Assembly (NCBI GenBank): GCA_036379395.1
Contig: DASVGR010000015.1
Location: 1-15,198 of the forward strand
Reading direction: 5' to 3'
Source: Oleiagrimonas sp036379395
Lineage (GTDB): Bacteria > Pseudomonadota > Gammaproteobacteria > Xanthomonadales > Rhodanobacteraceae
DNA: 15,198 bases
Part shown: one piece after another, positions 7,881-14,402 of the stretch
Layout: the number at the start of each line of letters is the position of its first letter
Position numbering within the stretch: position 1 is the stretch's first letter
Translations under genes and position numbers: made by a program
The notes under the pieces: model-generated
Told to the model about the DNA's origin: nothing
The model's input: only the letters and a program-made list of their open reading frames with translations
The model's database searches: none

Positions 7881-9259
7881 GCGTCGGCTCCCAGCGCGCG
7901 TGCCATGCCACGCGCCTTGGCGCGCGTTTCGGCCAGCTCGCGCTCGGCGATCGAATCGACCACGATGCCGGCGCCGGCACGAAACCGCACGCCCCGCGCG
8001 GTTTGCGTGAGCGTGCGGATGAGGATGTTCAGATCCATGTCGCCGTTGCGGTCCAGATACCCGATGGCGCCGGTGTAACCGCCGCGGCCCTCGCCTTCCA
8101 GCTCGGCGATGATTTCCATGCAGCGGATCTTCGGGCAACCGGTGATGGTGCCGCCCGGGAACACGGCGACGATCAGTTCGCCCGGCGTGACGTCCGCGCG
8201 CAAACAGCCGCACACGTTGGACACGATGTGATGCACATGCACATAGGTTTCCAGCGTCATCAATTCGCTCACGCGCACGCTGCCGGGCCGGCACACGCGG
8301 CCGAGGTCGTTGCGCTCCAGATCGACCAGCATGACGTGTTCGGCGCGCTCCTTGAGATGCCCCAGCAACTCGCTGCGACGCAAGGCATCATCGTCACCGG
8401 GTAGGCGCGGCCGGGTACCGGCGATGGGCCGGGTTTGCACCTGCCCGGCGCGCGATTGAACCAGACGCTCCGGCGACGAGCTGGCCACGGCCCAGTCCGG
8501 CTGCTGCCACAGCGCGGCGAACGGCGCGGGATTGGCGCGACGCAAGGCCGCGTACAAGGCCGCCGGCGTCGGCGCGTGCTCAAAACGGGCCTGCCAGGCG
8601 CGCGACAGGTTGACCTGAAAAACATCGCCGGCAGCGAGATGATCGTGGATGCGCGCCACGCCGTCGAGAAAGCGCGCGGGATCGTCTTCGACCAGATCGA
8701 GCAAGGCCGGCAACGCCGTCATCACCGGGCCGGCTTGCGCCACGTCGGCCGCCAGCACGTCGAGGTTGGCGGCTGCTTCGCGTTCGGCGATCAACCAGGT
8801 GCAATCTTCCCGATGGTCGTACAGCACGGCGGCCGGACAGCGCACGGCCATGGCCAGCGGCATCGCTTCGCCGCACGCCGGCAAACGCAGGCGCGACTCC
8901 AGCTGGCCGGCCAGCTCGTAACCCAGCCACAACGCCCAGCCGCCGTGGAACGGCAGCTCGTCATCGGCGTTGTCGAACACGCGCTCGCGCCGCCAGGCAG
9001 CGTCCAGTTGCGGCAGGAAACGGTTGTCGGCCAGCTCGACGCCATCCAGCAGCAGGCGCCCGTCGGCGCCGAGGCACAACGTGGATTGCGGCAGCGCCAG
9101 CAGCACGTCCCAGCGCGACGACGGCGTGCCGGAGGTGACGCTTTCAAGCAGGCAGGGATAGCGTGCGGGATGGCGCGCGGCCAGCGCCGGCAAGTCCACC
9201 TTGCCGGACAACCTGCGCGTCACCCACGGCAACGCGCAAGTCTCGACGGTCGCGGCCAT
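7877..9259 (-). CDS. pabB: Aminodeoxychorismate synthase component I, with TrpE-like PIAGT motif
   Basis: This gene encodes 460 residues of the chorismate-utilising enzyme family. The protein should aminate chorismate to 4-amino-4-deoxychorismate using ammonia from a PabA-type glutaminase, which is not in this window. An LLES block at 37-40 marks the tryptophan-binding-like pocket of the fold. SSPERL (261-266), DLERNDLGRV (313-322), FPGGTITGCPK (367-377), YTGAIGY (395-401) and GAGIVVDS (429-436) form the chorismate site. The motif at 278-282 is PIAGT. E. coli PabB has PIKGT with a catalytic lysine at this place, and PIAGT is the TrpE form. I still call PabB because the gene is coupled to pabC and sits in the fab/pab cluster, not a trp operon. 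The start shares one base with the fabF stop (TGATG at 9257-9261). Confidence 0.87.
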   Translation of the reverse strand: MAATVETCALPWVTRRLSGKVDLPALAARHPARYPCLLESVTSGTPSSRWDVLLALPQSTLCLGADGRLLLDGVELADNRFLPQLDAAWRRERVFDNADDELPFHGGWALWLGYELAGQLESRLRLPACGEAMPLAMAVRCPAAVLYDHREDCTWLIAEREAAANLDVLAADVAQAGPVMTALPALLDLVEDDPARFLDGVARIHDHLAAGDVFQVNLSRAWQARFEHAPTPAALYAALRRANPAPFAALWQQPDWAVASSSPERLVQSRAGQVQTRPIAGTRPRLPGDDDALRRSELLGHLKERAEHVMLVDLERNDLGRVCRPGSVRVSELMTLETYVHVHHIVSNVCGCLRADVTPGELIVAVFPGGTITGCPKIRCMEIIAELEGEGRGGYTGAIGYLDRNGDMDLNILIRTLTQTARGVRFRAGAGIVVDSIAERELAETRAKARGMARALGADA

Positions 9260-10497
9260 CAGGCGCGACGAAACACCAGCGTGCCGTTGGTTCCGCCAAA
9301 GCCGAACGAATTGGACACGACGATATCGAGGTCGACGTCACGCGCGGTGTGCGGCACAAAATCGAGATCGCACCCTTCGCCCGGCTCGTCCAGGTTGATG
9401 GTCGGCGGCACGATGCCATCGCGCATGGCCAGAATGGAGAAAATGGCCTCGACGCCACCGGCCGCGCCCAGCAAATGGCCGGTCATCGACTTGGTCGAGC
9501 TCATCATCAATTTGTAGGCGTAGTCACCGAACACGCGCTTGGCGGCGTCCACCTCGGCCTTGTCGCCCAGCGGCGTGGAAGTGCCGTGCGCGTTGATGTA
9601 CTTCACGTCGGTCGGATTGACGCCGGCGTCGGCCAGCGCGTGCTGCATGCAGCGGCCGGGGCCTTCACCGCCCGGGCTTGGGCCGGTCATGTGATAGGCG
9701 TCGCCGCTCATGCCGAAACCGGCCAGCTCGGCGTAGATGTGCGCGCCGCGCGCCTTGGCGTGTTCGTATTCTTCCAGCATCAGCACGCCGGCACCGTCGG
9801 ACAGCACGAAACCGTCGCGGCCGGCATCCCACGGACGGCTGGCCTTCTGCGGCTCGTCGTTGCGCGTGGACATGGCCTTGGCCGAGCAGAACCCGCCCAC
9901 GGCCGTGCCGGTGGTGGCAAATTCGGCGCCACCGGCCAGCATGGCGTCGGCATCGCCGTACTGGATCATGCGCATGGCAAGACCAATGTTGTGCGTGGCC
10001 GTGGTGCAAGCCGTCACGCAGGCAATGTTGGGGCCTTTCAAACCCAGCATGATCGACAACTGTCCGGACGCCATGTTGACGATGGAACTGGGCACGAAAA
10101 ACGGCGAAATGCGACGCGGGCCGCGCTCGTGAAAATCGATGCTGGTCTTTTCGATGGTGTGCAAGCCGCCGATGCCGGCACCGATGGCCACGCCGACGCG
10201 ATCGGCATTGGCTTCGGTCACCTCGTAACCCGCATCCGCGATCGCCTGCTTGCCGGCGGCGATGCCGTAATGGATGAACGGATCCATCTTCTTGACGTCT
10301 TTCGGCGCGATGTATTCGGCGGGATCGAAATCGCGTACCTCACCCGAAATGCGGGTGGGAAAATTGCTGGCGTCAAAGTGGGTGATCATGCCGATGCCAC
10401 TCTTGCCGGCGGTGATGTTGGCCCAGGCCGTGGCCACGTCATTGCCCACCGGGCTGACCATGCCCATGCCGGTCACTACCACGCGTCGCTTGCTCAT
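9259..10497 (-). CDS. fabF: 3-oxoacyl-ACP synthase II (KAS II)
   Basis: This gene encodes 412 residues, the same size as E. coli FabF. It condenses malonyl-ACP with acyl-ACP during chain elongation in the cytoplasm. The thiolase-fold active site is complete: nucleophile C164 in VTACTTATHNIG, H304 in NAHGTSTP, K336 in SSTKSMTG and H341 in TGHLLGAAG. The C-terminal gating/oxyanion loop SNSFGFGGTNG is at 395-405. A purine-rich GGAAG (10507-10511) lies 9 nt before the ATG. It follows acpP after a 157-nt gap that contains a strong hairpin, and overlaps pabB by one base. The elongation-type Cys-His-His residues and the acpP linkage separate it from FabB- or FabH-type synthases. Confidence 0.97.
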   Translation of the reverse strand: MSKRRVVVTGMGMVSPVGNDVATAWANITAGKSGIGMITHFDASNFPTRISGEVRDFDPAEYIAPKDVKKMDPFIHYGIAAGKQAIADAGYEVTEANADRVGVAIGAGIGGLHTIEKTSIDFHERGPRRISPFFVPSSIVNMASGQLSIMLGLKGPNIACVTACTTATHNIGLAMRMIQYGDADAMLAGGAEFATTGTAVGGFCSAKAMSTRNDEPQKASRPWDAGRDGFVLSDGAGVLMLEEYEHAKARGAHIYAELAGFGMSGDAYHMTGPSPGGEGPGRCMQHALADAGVNPTDVKYINAHGTSTPLGDKAEVDAAKRVFGDYAYKLMMSSTKSMTGHLLGAAGGVEAIFSILAMRDGIVPPTINLDEPGEGCDLDFVPHTARDVDLDIVVSNSFGFGGTNGTLVFRRA

Positions 10498-10562
10498 GCT
10501 TGTCTTCTTCCGTCAATGATCATCGATACCATACGCCCACGCATGTTATCGACCGCAGAAAC

Positions 10563-10590
10563 GCAAACTGCGCCGATTGGCGCAGTTTGC
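10563..10590 (-). terminator. Perfect 12-bp hairpin between acpP and fabF (attenuator or partial terminator candidate)
   Basis: GCAAACTGCGCC (10563-10574) and GGCGCAGTTTGC (10579-10590) are exact reverse complements around a 4-nt loop (GATT on +). The hairpin begins 64 nt after the acpP stop and ends 65 nt before the fabF start. On the minus transcript it is followed by GTTTCTGCGG, which has only a short T-run. It is therefore more likely an attenuator or mRNA-processing/stability hairpin than a full terminator. Because ACP is needed in large excess over FabF, a partial block here would make physiological sense. That role is inference. Confidence 0.6.
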
Positions 10591-10654
10591 AGGTGCAATG
10601 GCACACAGTGCAAGGTTGTCACGGGCATGCGCCCAGCCCCTGCAACCGGTCGCA

Positions 10655-10894
10655 TCAGGCCTCGGTGTGGGCCTTGATGTAATCGACGGCCTGCTGGACG
10701 GTGGTGATCTTTTCCGCGTCCTCGTCGGGAATCTCGGTCTCGAACTCTTCTTCCAGGGCCATGACCAGTTCGACGGTGTCCAGCGAATCGGCGCCCAGAT
10801 CATCCACGAACGACGCAGTGGTGGTGACCTCGTCTTCTTTGACGCCCAGCTGCTCAACGACGATTTTCTTGACGCGCTCTTCGATGGTGCTCAT
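10655..10894 (-). CDS. acpP: Acyl carrier protein
   Basis: This gene encodes 79 residues and is strongly acidic, as expected. ACP carries growing acyl chains on 4'-phosphopantetheine. The attachment serine is S37 in the universal GADSLDTVEL motif (34-43); recognition helix II follows with acidic residues ELVMALEEEFE. The N-terminus MSTIEERVKKIVVEQLGV is canonical. The frame stays open upstream, but that extension has no homology and lies beyond the strong Shine-Dalgarno, so this ATG is the start. Intergenic gaps on both sides (about 214 nt to fabG and 157 nt to fabF) contain hairpins, consistent with acpP being expressed at a different level from its neighbours. Confidence 0.98.
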   Translation of the reverse strand: MSTIEERVKKIVVEQLGVKEDEVTTTASFVDDLGADSLDTVELVMALEEEFETEIPDEDAEKITTVQQAVDYIKAHTEA

Positions 10895-10903
10895 AAGTTC
10901 TCT

Positions 10904-10912
10904 AACCTCCCG
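10904..10912 (-). promoter_or_regulatory. Strong Shine-Dalgarno of acpP
   Basis: The minus strand reads CGGGAGGTT here, containing GGAGGT (10905-10910) with 10 nt to the acpP ATG. It is the best match to the anti-Shine-Dalgarno among the starts I examined. This fits the need for abundant ACP and excludes the longer upstream open frame as the real N-terminus. Confidence 0.8.
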
Positions 10913-10930
10913 AGGGGAAAAAGCCGGCGC

Positions 10931-10936
10931 ATTGTA
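10931..10936 (-). promoter_or_regulatory. Possible -10 element of an acpP promoter
   Basis: The minus strand reads TACAAT, a five-of-six match to TATAAT, ending 36 nt before the acpP ATG. A start site around 10924 would give a leader of about 30 nt containing the Shine-Dalgarno. No good -35 hexamer sits 16-18 nt upstream (CTGGAT is the nearest poor candidate), so the call is weak. Internal acpP promoters are known in E. coli. Confidence 0.3.
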
Positions 10937-11010
10937 GTGGCAAAACCTGCCGCCATCCAGCGTCGACCACGATGGTCCAACCTGCCCGATCGGGTCAGAT
11001 CGCAAAAGAA

Positions 11011-11053
11011 GGGTAATTGTCCCGCAAAAATTCGCCTGTGGCGACCATTACCC
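11011..11053. repeat. Imperfect 11-bp inverted repeat in the fabG-acpP gap
   Basis: GGGTAATTGTC (11011-11021) and GACCATTACCC (11043-11053) pair with one internal mismatch (10 of 11), including a perfect outer 7 bp, around 21 nt. It lies between fabG and the possible acpP promoter and could be a hairpin in read-through mRNA or a protein-binding dyad. A separate perfect palindrome CCCGATCGGG is at 10985-10994. Function is not known. Confidence 0.4.
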
Positions 11054-11072
11054 GTGGACTATTGATCGCTCC

Positions 11073-11096
11073 GTTGAAACACTTCACGTTTTCAAC
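11073..11096 (-). repeat. Inverted repeat just after the fabG stop
   Basis: GTTGAAA (11073-11079) and TTTCAAC (11090-11096) are exact reverse complements separated by 10 nt, starting 12 nt after the fabG stop codon. The arms are AT-rich compared with the surroundings, and no T-run follows on the minus strand. It could be a weak 3' hairpin of fabG mRNA or an operator-like dyad upstream of acpP. Confidence 0.35.
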
Positions 11097-11108
11097 AACT
11101 TGCAAGCT

Positions 11109-11852
11109 TCACGGCATGTACATCCCGCCGTTGACGTGCAAGGTTTCGCCGGTCACGTAGGCGCCGGACGGCCCGGCCAGGAACGCCACGGCATGCGCGA
11201 CATCCTCCGGCTGGCCCAGCCGTCCCAGCGCGATCTGGCCTTCCAGCGAGCTGCGCTGGTCGTCGGCCAGGGCACGCGTCATGTCGGTGTCGATGAAGCC
11301 TGGCGCGACCACGTTGACGGTGATGCCGCGCGAGCCGACCTCGCGCGCCAGCGATTTGGAAAACGCGATCAGGCCGGCCTTGGCGGCCGCGTAGTTGGCC
11401 TGCCCCGGATTGCCCGTCACGCCAACCACCGAGCCGATGGAAACAATGCGACCCTTGCGCGCCTTCATCATCCCGCGCATGACGGCCTTGGACAGACGGA
11501 AGATCGACGTGAGGTTGGTGTCGATGATGGCCTGCCAGTCATCTTCCTTCATGCGCAGCAACAGCTGGTCGCGGGTGATGCCGGCGTTGTTGACCAGGAT
11601 CGTGATGGCGCCGAATTCGTCGCTGACGGATTTGACCAGCGCGGCCACGTTGTCGGCATCGGTCACATCCAGCATGCGGCCATGGCCGCCCTTGGCCGCC
11701 AGGCGCTCGCCGATCGCCGCCGCGCCCTTGTCGCTGGTGGCCGTGCCGATGACGGTCGCGCCCAGGCTTGCCAGTTCGTCGGCAATGGCCGCGCCGATGC
11801 CACGGCTGGCGCCGGTGACGAGGGCGATTTCACCTTCAAGAATGTTGCTCAT
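11109..11852 (-). CDS. fabG: 3-oxoacyl-ACP reductase
   Basis: This gene encodes 247 residues of the classical short-chain dehydrogenase family. It reduces 3-oxoacyl-ACP to (R)-3-hydroxyacyl-ACP with NADPH in the elongation cycle. The dinucleotide-binding TGASRGIG is at residues 13-20, the structural NNAG at 88-91, and the catalytic tetrad is N113, S141, Y154 and K158 (YAAAK at 154-158). PGFIDTDMT and the C-terminal LHVNGGMYM are typical of FabG and of its tetramer interface. The start MSNILEGEIALVTG fits the family. A modest GGGA lies 8 nt upstream of the ATG. An upstream in-frame extension is rejected because it runs into the REP-like repeat. Confidence 0.97.
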   Translation of the reverse strand: MSNILEGEIALVTGASRGIGAAIADELASLGATVIGTATSDKGAAAIGERLAAKGGHGRMLDVTDADNVAALVKSVSDEFGAITILVNNAGITRDQLLLRMKEDDWQAIIDTNLTSIFRLSKAVMRGMMKARKGRIVSIGSVVGVTGNPGQANYAAAKAGLIAFSKSLAREVGSRGITVNVVAPGFIDTDMTRALADDQRSSLEGQIALGRLGQPEDVAHAVAFLAGPSGAYVTGETLHVNGGMYMP

Positions 11853-11870
11853 CAGAGGGTTCCCGTAAAC

Positions 11871-11954
11871 GGAGGGTGGATAAGCGCAGCACATCCACCG
11901 ATGCAGGCCATTGGACCAGAAAAATGGTGGATGCGCTGCGCTTATCCACCCTAC
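11871..11954. repeat. REP-like inverted pair, family 1, between fabD and fabG
   Basis: Two 29-bp units face each other: 11871-11899 on + and 11926-11954 on -, separated by 26 nt. Read from their own 5' ends they match at 27 of 29 positions (T/G at position 2, G/A at 21). Each has a four-base head (GTAG in the right unit, GGAG in the left) followed by GGTGGAT, a central AAGCGCAGC-type loop and ATCCACC, so each can fold alone, and the pair can fold as one long hairpin. The GTAG head plus palindrome is the layout of REP sequences mobilised by TnpA-REP (RAYT) transposases. It ends 19 bp upstream of the fabG start, inside the fab transcript, and may affect mRNA stability. Confidence 0.75.
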
Positions 11955-11975
11955 GAATGCTGCAAACGCCTTGCT

Positions 11976-12914
11976 TCAGGCCCACGCTTCCAGCGCGTCG
12001 GCCAGACCATCCGGCGTGCCTATGGCGCGGCCTTCCAGCGCGCGGTCGATGCGCTTGGAAAGGCCGGTCAGCACCTTGCCCGGGCCGCATTCGGCCAGGC
12101 GCGTGATACCGGCACCGGCCAGCGTCTTGACGCAATCGGTCCAGCGCACCGGCATGAACAGCTGCTGCTGCAACGCTTGTTGAATGTCGGCCAGATCGTC
12201 ATGCGCGGCGGCATCGACGTTCTGCACCACCGGCACGCTCGGCACCTGCCAATTCAACGCCTGCATGCGCTCGGCCAGCTTGTCGGCCGCCTCGCGCATC
12301 AGCATGCAATGCGACGGCACCGACACGGCCAGCTTGACGACCTTCTTGACGCCCATGCCGGACAATTTTTCCAGCGCGCGATCCACGGCCGCCGCGTTGC
12401 CCGAAATGACGACCTGGCCGGGCGAATTGAAATTGGCCGGCGCGACCACTTCGTCACCGGCCACTTCGCGGCAGACCTGCGCGATGGCTTCATCGTCGCC
12501 ACCCAGAATGGCGGCCATGGCGCCGACACCGGCCGGCACGGCCTGCTGCATCAGGCGCCCGCGCTCGGCCACCAGTACCGCGCCGTCATGCAGCGACAAC
12601 GCGCCGGCGCACACCAGTGCGGAATACTCGCCCAGGCTGTGACCGGCCAGCATCGCCGGCGTCGCGCCCCCCTGCGCCTGCCACACGCGCCACACGGCCA
12701 CGCTGGCCGCAAGCAATGCCGGCTGCGTGTTTTCGGTGCTGTTGAGCGTTGCGGCCGGGCCTTCGCTGGCCAGCCGCCACAAATCGACGCCAGCGCCGGC
12801 GGACGCTTCGGCAAAGGTTTGTCCGACCAGTGGAAATTGCGCGGCCAGCTCGGCCAGCATGCCGACCGATTGCGAACCCTGGCCGGGAAAAACAAAGGCA
12901 AGTTGTGACGACAT
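11976..12914 (-). CDS. fabD: Malonyl-CoA:ACP transacylase
   Basis: This gene encodes 312 residues, close to E. coli FabD (309). It transfers malonyl from CoA to ACP to supply extender units. FPGQGSQ at 9-15 gives the oxyanion-hole glutamine Q12. The nucleophile is S93 in AGHSLGEYSAL. R118 in ERGRLMQ should bind the malonyl carboxylate, and H202 in SVPSHCMLM completes the catalytic dyad. GPGKVLTGL near the C-terminus is also family-typical. The ATG at MSSQLAFVFPGQG matches the family; a TTG eight codons upstream gives a non-homologous extension. A large REP-containing gap separates it from fabH, so the gene may have its own promoter. A TATTCT hexamer on the minus strand (12946-12951) is a weak -10 candidate. 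Confidence 0.97.
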   Translation of the reverse strand: MSSQLAFVFPGQGSQSVGMLAELAAQFPLVGQTFAEASAGAGVDLWRLASEGPAATLNSTENTQPALLAASVAVWRVWQAQGGATPAMLAGHSLGEYSALVCAGALSLHDGAVLVAERGRLMQQAVPAGVGAMAAILGGDDEAIAQVCREVAGDEVVAPANFNSPGQVVISGNAAAVDRALEKLSGMGVKKVVKLAVSVPSHCMLMREAADKLAERMQALNWQVPSVPVVQNVDAAAHDDLADIQQALQQQLFMPVRWTDCVKTLAGAGITRLAECGPGKVLTGLSKRIDRALEGRAIGTPDGLADALEAWA

Positions 12915-13032
12915 GAGCGCCCACATCCGTAATGACAAGGTCGGCAGAATAGCCGAATCATTGCAGCGATCGAAATCGAGTGGCCCTCAAAGAAACTCCA
13001 CTTGAATCGGACACAGGTGACCATGGACTTGT

Positions 13033-13107
13033 GTAGGAGCCCGCCCGCGGGCGAACAGATCTTGCCATGCACCAGCATCCGGCCATCGCGCGCGGGCGCG
13101 CTCCCAC
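13033..13107. repeat. REP-like inverted pair, family 2, between fabH and fabD
   Basis: Two 22-bp units are inverted: 13033-13054 on + with head GTAG, and 13086-13107 on - with head GTGG, with 31 nt between them. The + unit has stem arms GCCCGC and GCGGGC around CC. The - unit has GCGCGC and GCGCGC around CC. Overall they match at 19 of 22 positions; two of the three differences form a swapped base pair (C-G versus G-C), so the hairpin is kept. The GTAGGAGC/GTGGGAGC head resembles abundant REP families in Pseudomonas and Xanthomonadales. This is a different family from the pair at 11871-11954. Confidence 0.75.
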
Positions 13108-13158
13108 CGTGGTCAGTAGCAAGCCACCGCCTGCCGATTCAATCAGAGCTTCCCCAAA

Positions 13159-13190
13159 TGCGACGGCGCGCCAAACCTCGACGCGCCGCA
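13159..13190 (-). repeat. GC-rich hairpin downstream of fabH
   Basis: On the minus transcript, TGCGGCGCG (complement of 13182-13190) can pair with the complement of 13159-13170 over 9 bp with a 3-nt bulge and an 11-nt loop. It begins 22 nt after the fabH stop and is followed by only TTT. It may be a 3' stability hairpin or a weak terminator. Confidence 0.3.
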
Positions 13191-13212
13191 CAAACCATGA
13201 TCGCTGCCGAAC

Positions 13213-14181
13213 TCAATAAGTCAGCAACGCCGACGCCCAAGTGAAACCGCCGCCAAAGGCTTCCAGCAGCAGGTTCTGGCCGCGCTTGACCTGACCCGAG
13301 CTGATCGCCGCATCCAGCGCCAGCGGCACCGAGCCGGATGAGGTGTTGGCATGCTTGTCAACGGTGACAATGACGCGCTCCATCGGCAAGTTGAGGCGCT
13401 TGGCCGTGGCCTGGATGATGCGCAGGTTGGCCTGATGCGGGATCAGCCAATCGACGTCTTCTTCCTTCATGTCGGCCAGCGCCAGCGTTTCGCCGACCAT
13501 GGCGTCGAACGTCTTGACCGCAAACTTGAACACTTCGCGGCCCTTCATGCAGATGCGCACGCCGTGATTGGGCTCGTCGGTAAAGCCGACCGACACGCCG
13601 ACCGGATTGAACAGCAGCTCCTTGTAGCCGCCGTCGGCATGCAGGCAGGTGGCGCGGATGCCCGGTTCATCGGACGCTTCCAGCACCACCGCGCCGGCAC
13701 CGTCGCCAAACAGCACGCAAGTCTGGCGATCGGTCCAGTCGACCATGCGGGTGAGCGTTTCGGCGCCGATCACCAGCGCCTTTTTGGCCTGCCCCGCGCG
13801 GATCATGGCGTTGGCCACGCCCAGCGCATAGACGAAACCCGAGCACGCGGCGTTGACATCGAACGCGCAGCAGCCGTTCGCGCCCAGACGGTTCTGCACC
13901 AGGCAGGCAGTGGACGGGAACACCAGATCCGGCGTCGTCGTGCCGATAATCAGAAGATCCAGCTCGGACGCCTTGACGCCCGCGCGCTCCAGCGCCTGCA
14001 AGCCGGCCTCGTAAGCCAGATCGCCCGTGGTCTGGCCTTCGGCGGCGATATGGCGCTCCTTGATGCCGGTGCGGGTGCGGATCCATTCGTCGCTGGTGTC
14101 GACGACTTTTTCCAGGTCGGCATTGGTCACCACGCGTTCGGGCAACGCGCTGCCAGTGGCGATGATTCGTGCGTAAGTCAG
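13213..14181 (-). CDS. fabH: 3-oxoacyl-ACP synthase III (KAS III), apparent CTG start
   Basis: This gene encodes 322 residues if initiated at CTG (14179-14181). The enzyme condenses acetyl-CoA (or a branched or other primer CoA) with malonyl-ACP to start fatty acid synthesis. The catalytic triad is C113 in NAACSGFVYAL, H249 in WLIPHQAN and N279 in HANTSSGS. The C-terminal GGGFTWASALLTY is typical. The family N-terminus is visible as TYARIIATGSALPER, aligning with the E. coli start MYTKIIGTGSYLPE. In this frame there is no ATG, GTG or TTG between the upstream stop TAA (14194-14196) and that motif. CTG lies 7 nt after a GGGG Shine-Dalgarno. A TTG at 14145 would remove 12 residues including the first beta-strand. 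Upstream is icmF rather than the usual plsX or rpmF. Function is near certain; the start is inferred. Confidence 0.95.
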   Translation of the reverse strand: MTYARIIATGSALPERVVTNADLEKVVDTSDEWIRTRTGIKERHIAAEGQTTGDLAYEAGLQALERAGVKASELDLLIIGTTTPDLVFPSTACLVQNRLGANGCCAFDVNAACSGFVYALGVANAMIRAGQAKKALVIGAETLTRMVDWTDRQTCVLFGDGAGAVVLEASDEPGIRATCLHADGGYKELLFNPVGVSVGFTDEPNHGVRICMKGREVFKFAVKTFDAMVGETLALADMKEEDVDWLIPHQANLRIIQATAKRLNLPMERVIVTVDKHANTSSGSVPLALDAAISSGQVKRGQNLLLEAFGGGFTWASALLTY

Positions 14182-14186
14182 AGTCG

Positions 14187-14194
14187 TTCCCCTT
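14187..14194 (-). promoter_or_regulatory. Shine-Dalgarno that supports the CTG start of fabH
   Basis: The minus strand reads AAGGGGAA here. The GGGG (14189-14192) is followed by 7 nt and then CTG at 14181-14179. The in-frame TAA stop overlaps its 5' edge, so no longer N-terminus is possible. This site decides the start call for fabH. Confidence 0.6.
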
Positions 14195-14402
14195 TAATGA
14201 GGTGTAATGGGACAAGGCGGCAACCGCGCAAGAGCGAGACTTTACACCACCCCACCGCCGCAGGCAGCCCGTGGCGGCCGACGCCTGTCCCGGCCGGCCG
14301 GACGCCACGCCGGCAGCTCACCACGGAAGACACGGCCACGCTCCGCGCACGCCTCGCAACACATCAGCCAGACTGGGCGGAACACTGGCTCCGGCACACA
14401 TG

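Larger units (their letters stand above)
12915..13212. other. fabH-fabD intergenic region (298 bp)
   Basis: No credible gene is present. The region holds a REP-like pair (13033-13107), a GC-rich hairpin downstream of fabH (13159-13190) and a weak -10-like TATTCT before fabD (12946-12951, minus). In relatives fabH and fabD are normally much closer, so the gap appears expanded, probably by REP insertion. That expansion is inference. Confidence 0.6.

Noticed and set aside
9163..10677. A 504-codon open frame on +, antisense to fabF
   Set aside because: It is rich in His/Gly/Ala/Arg with no motif; a shadow of fabF and the acpP 3' end.
11100..12908. A 602-codon open frame on +, antisense to fabG and fabD
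   Set aside because: It passes through the REP-like pair and has no recognisable domain; fabG and fabD are unambiguous.
13213..14145. fabH starting at TTG (14145)
   Set aside because: It would lack the conserved first strand IIATG and has no well-placed Shine-Dalgarno; CTG at 14181 fits better.
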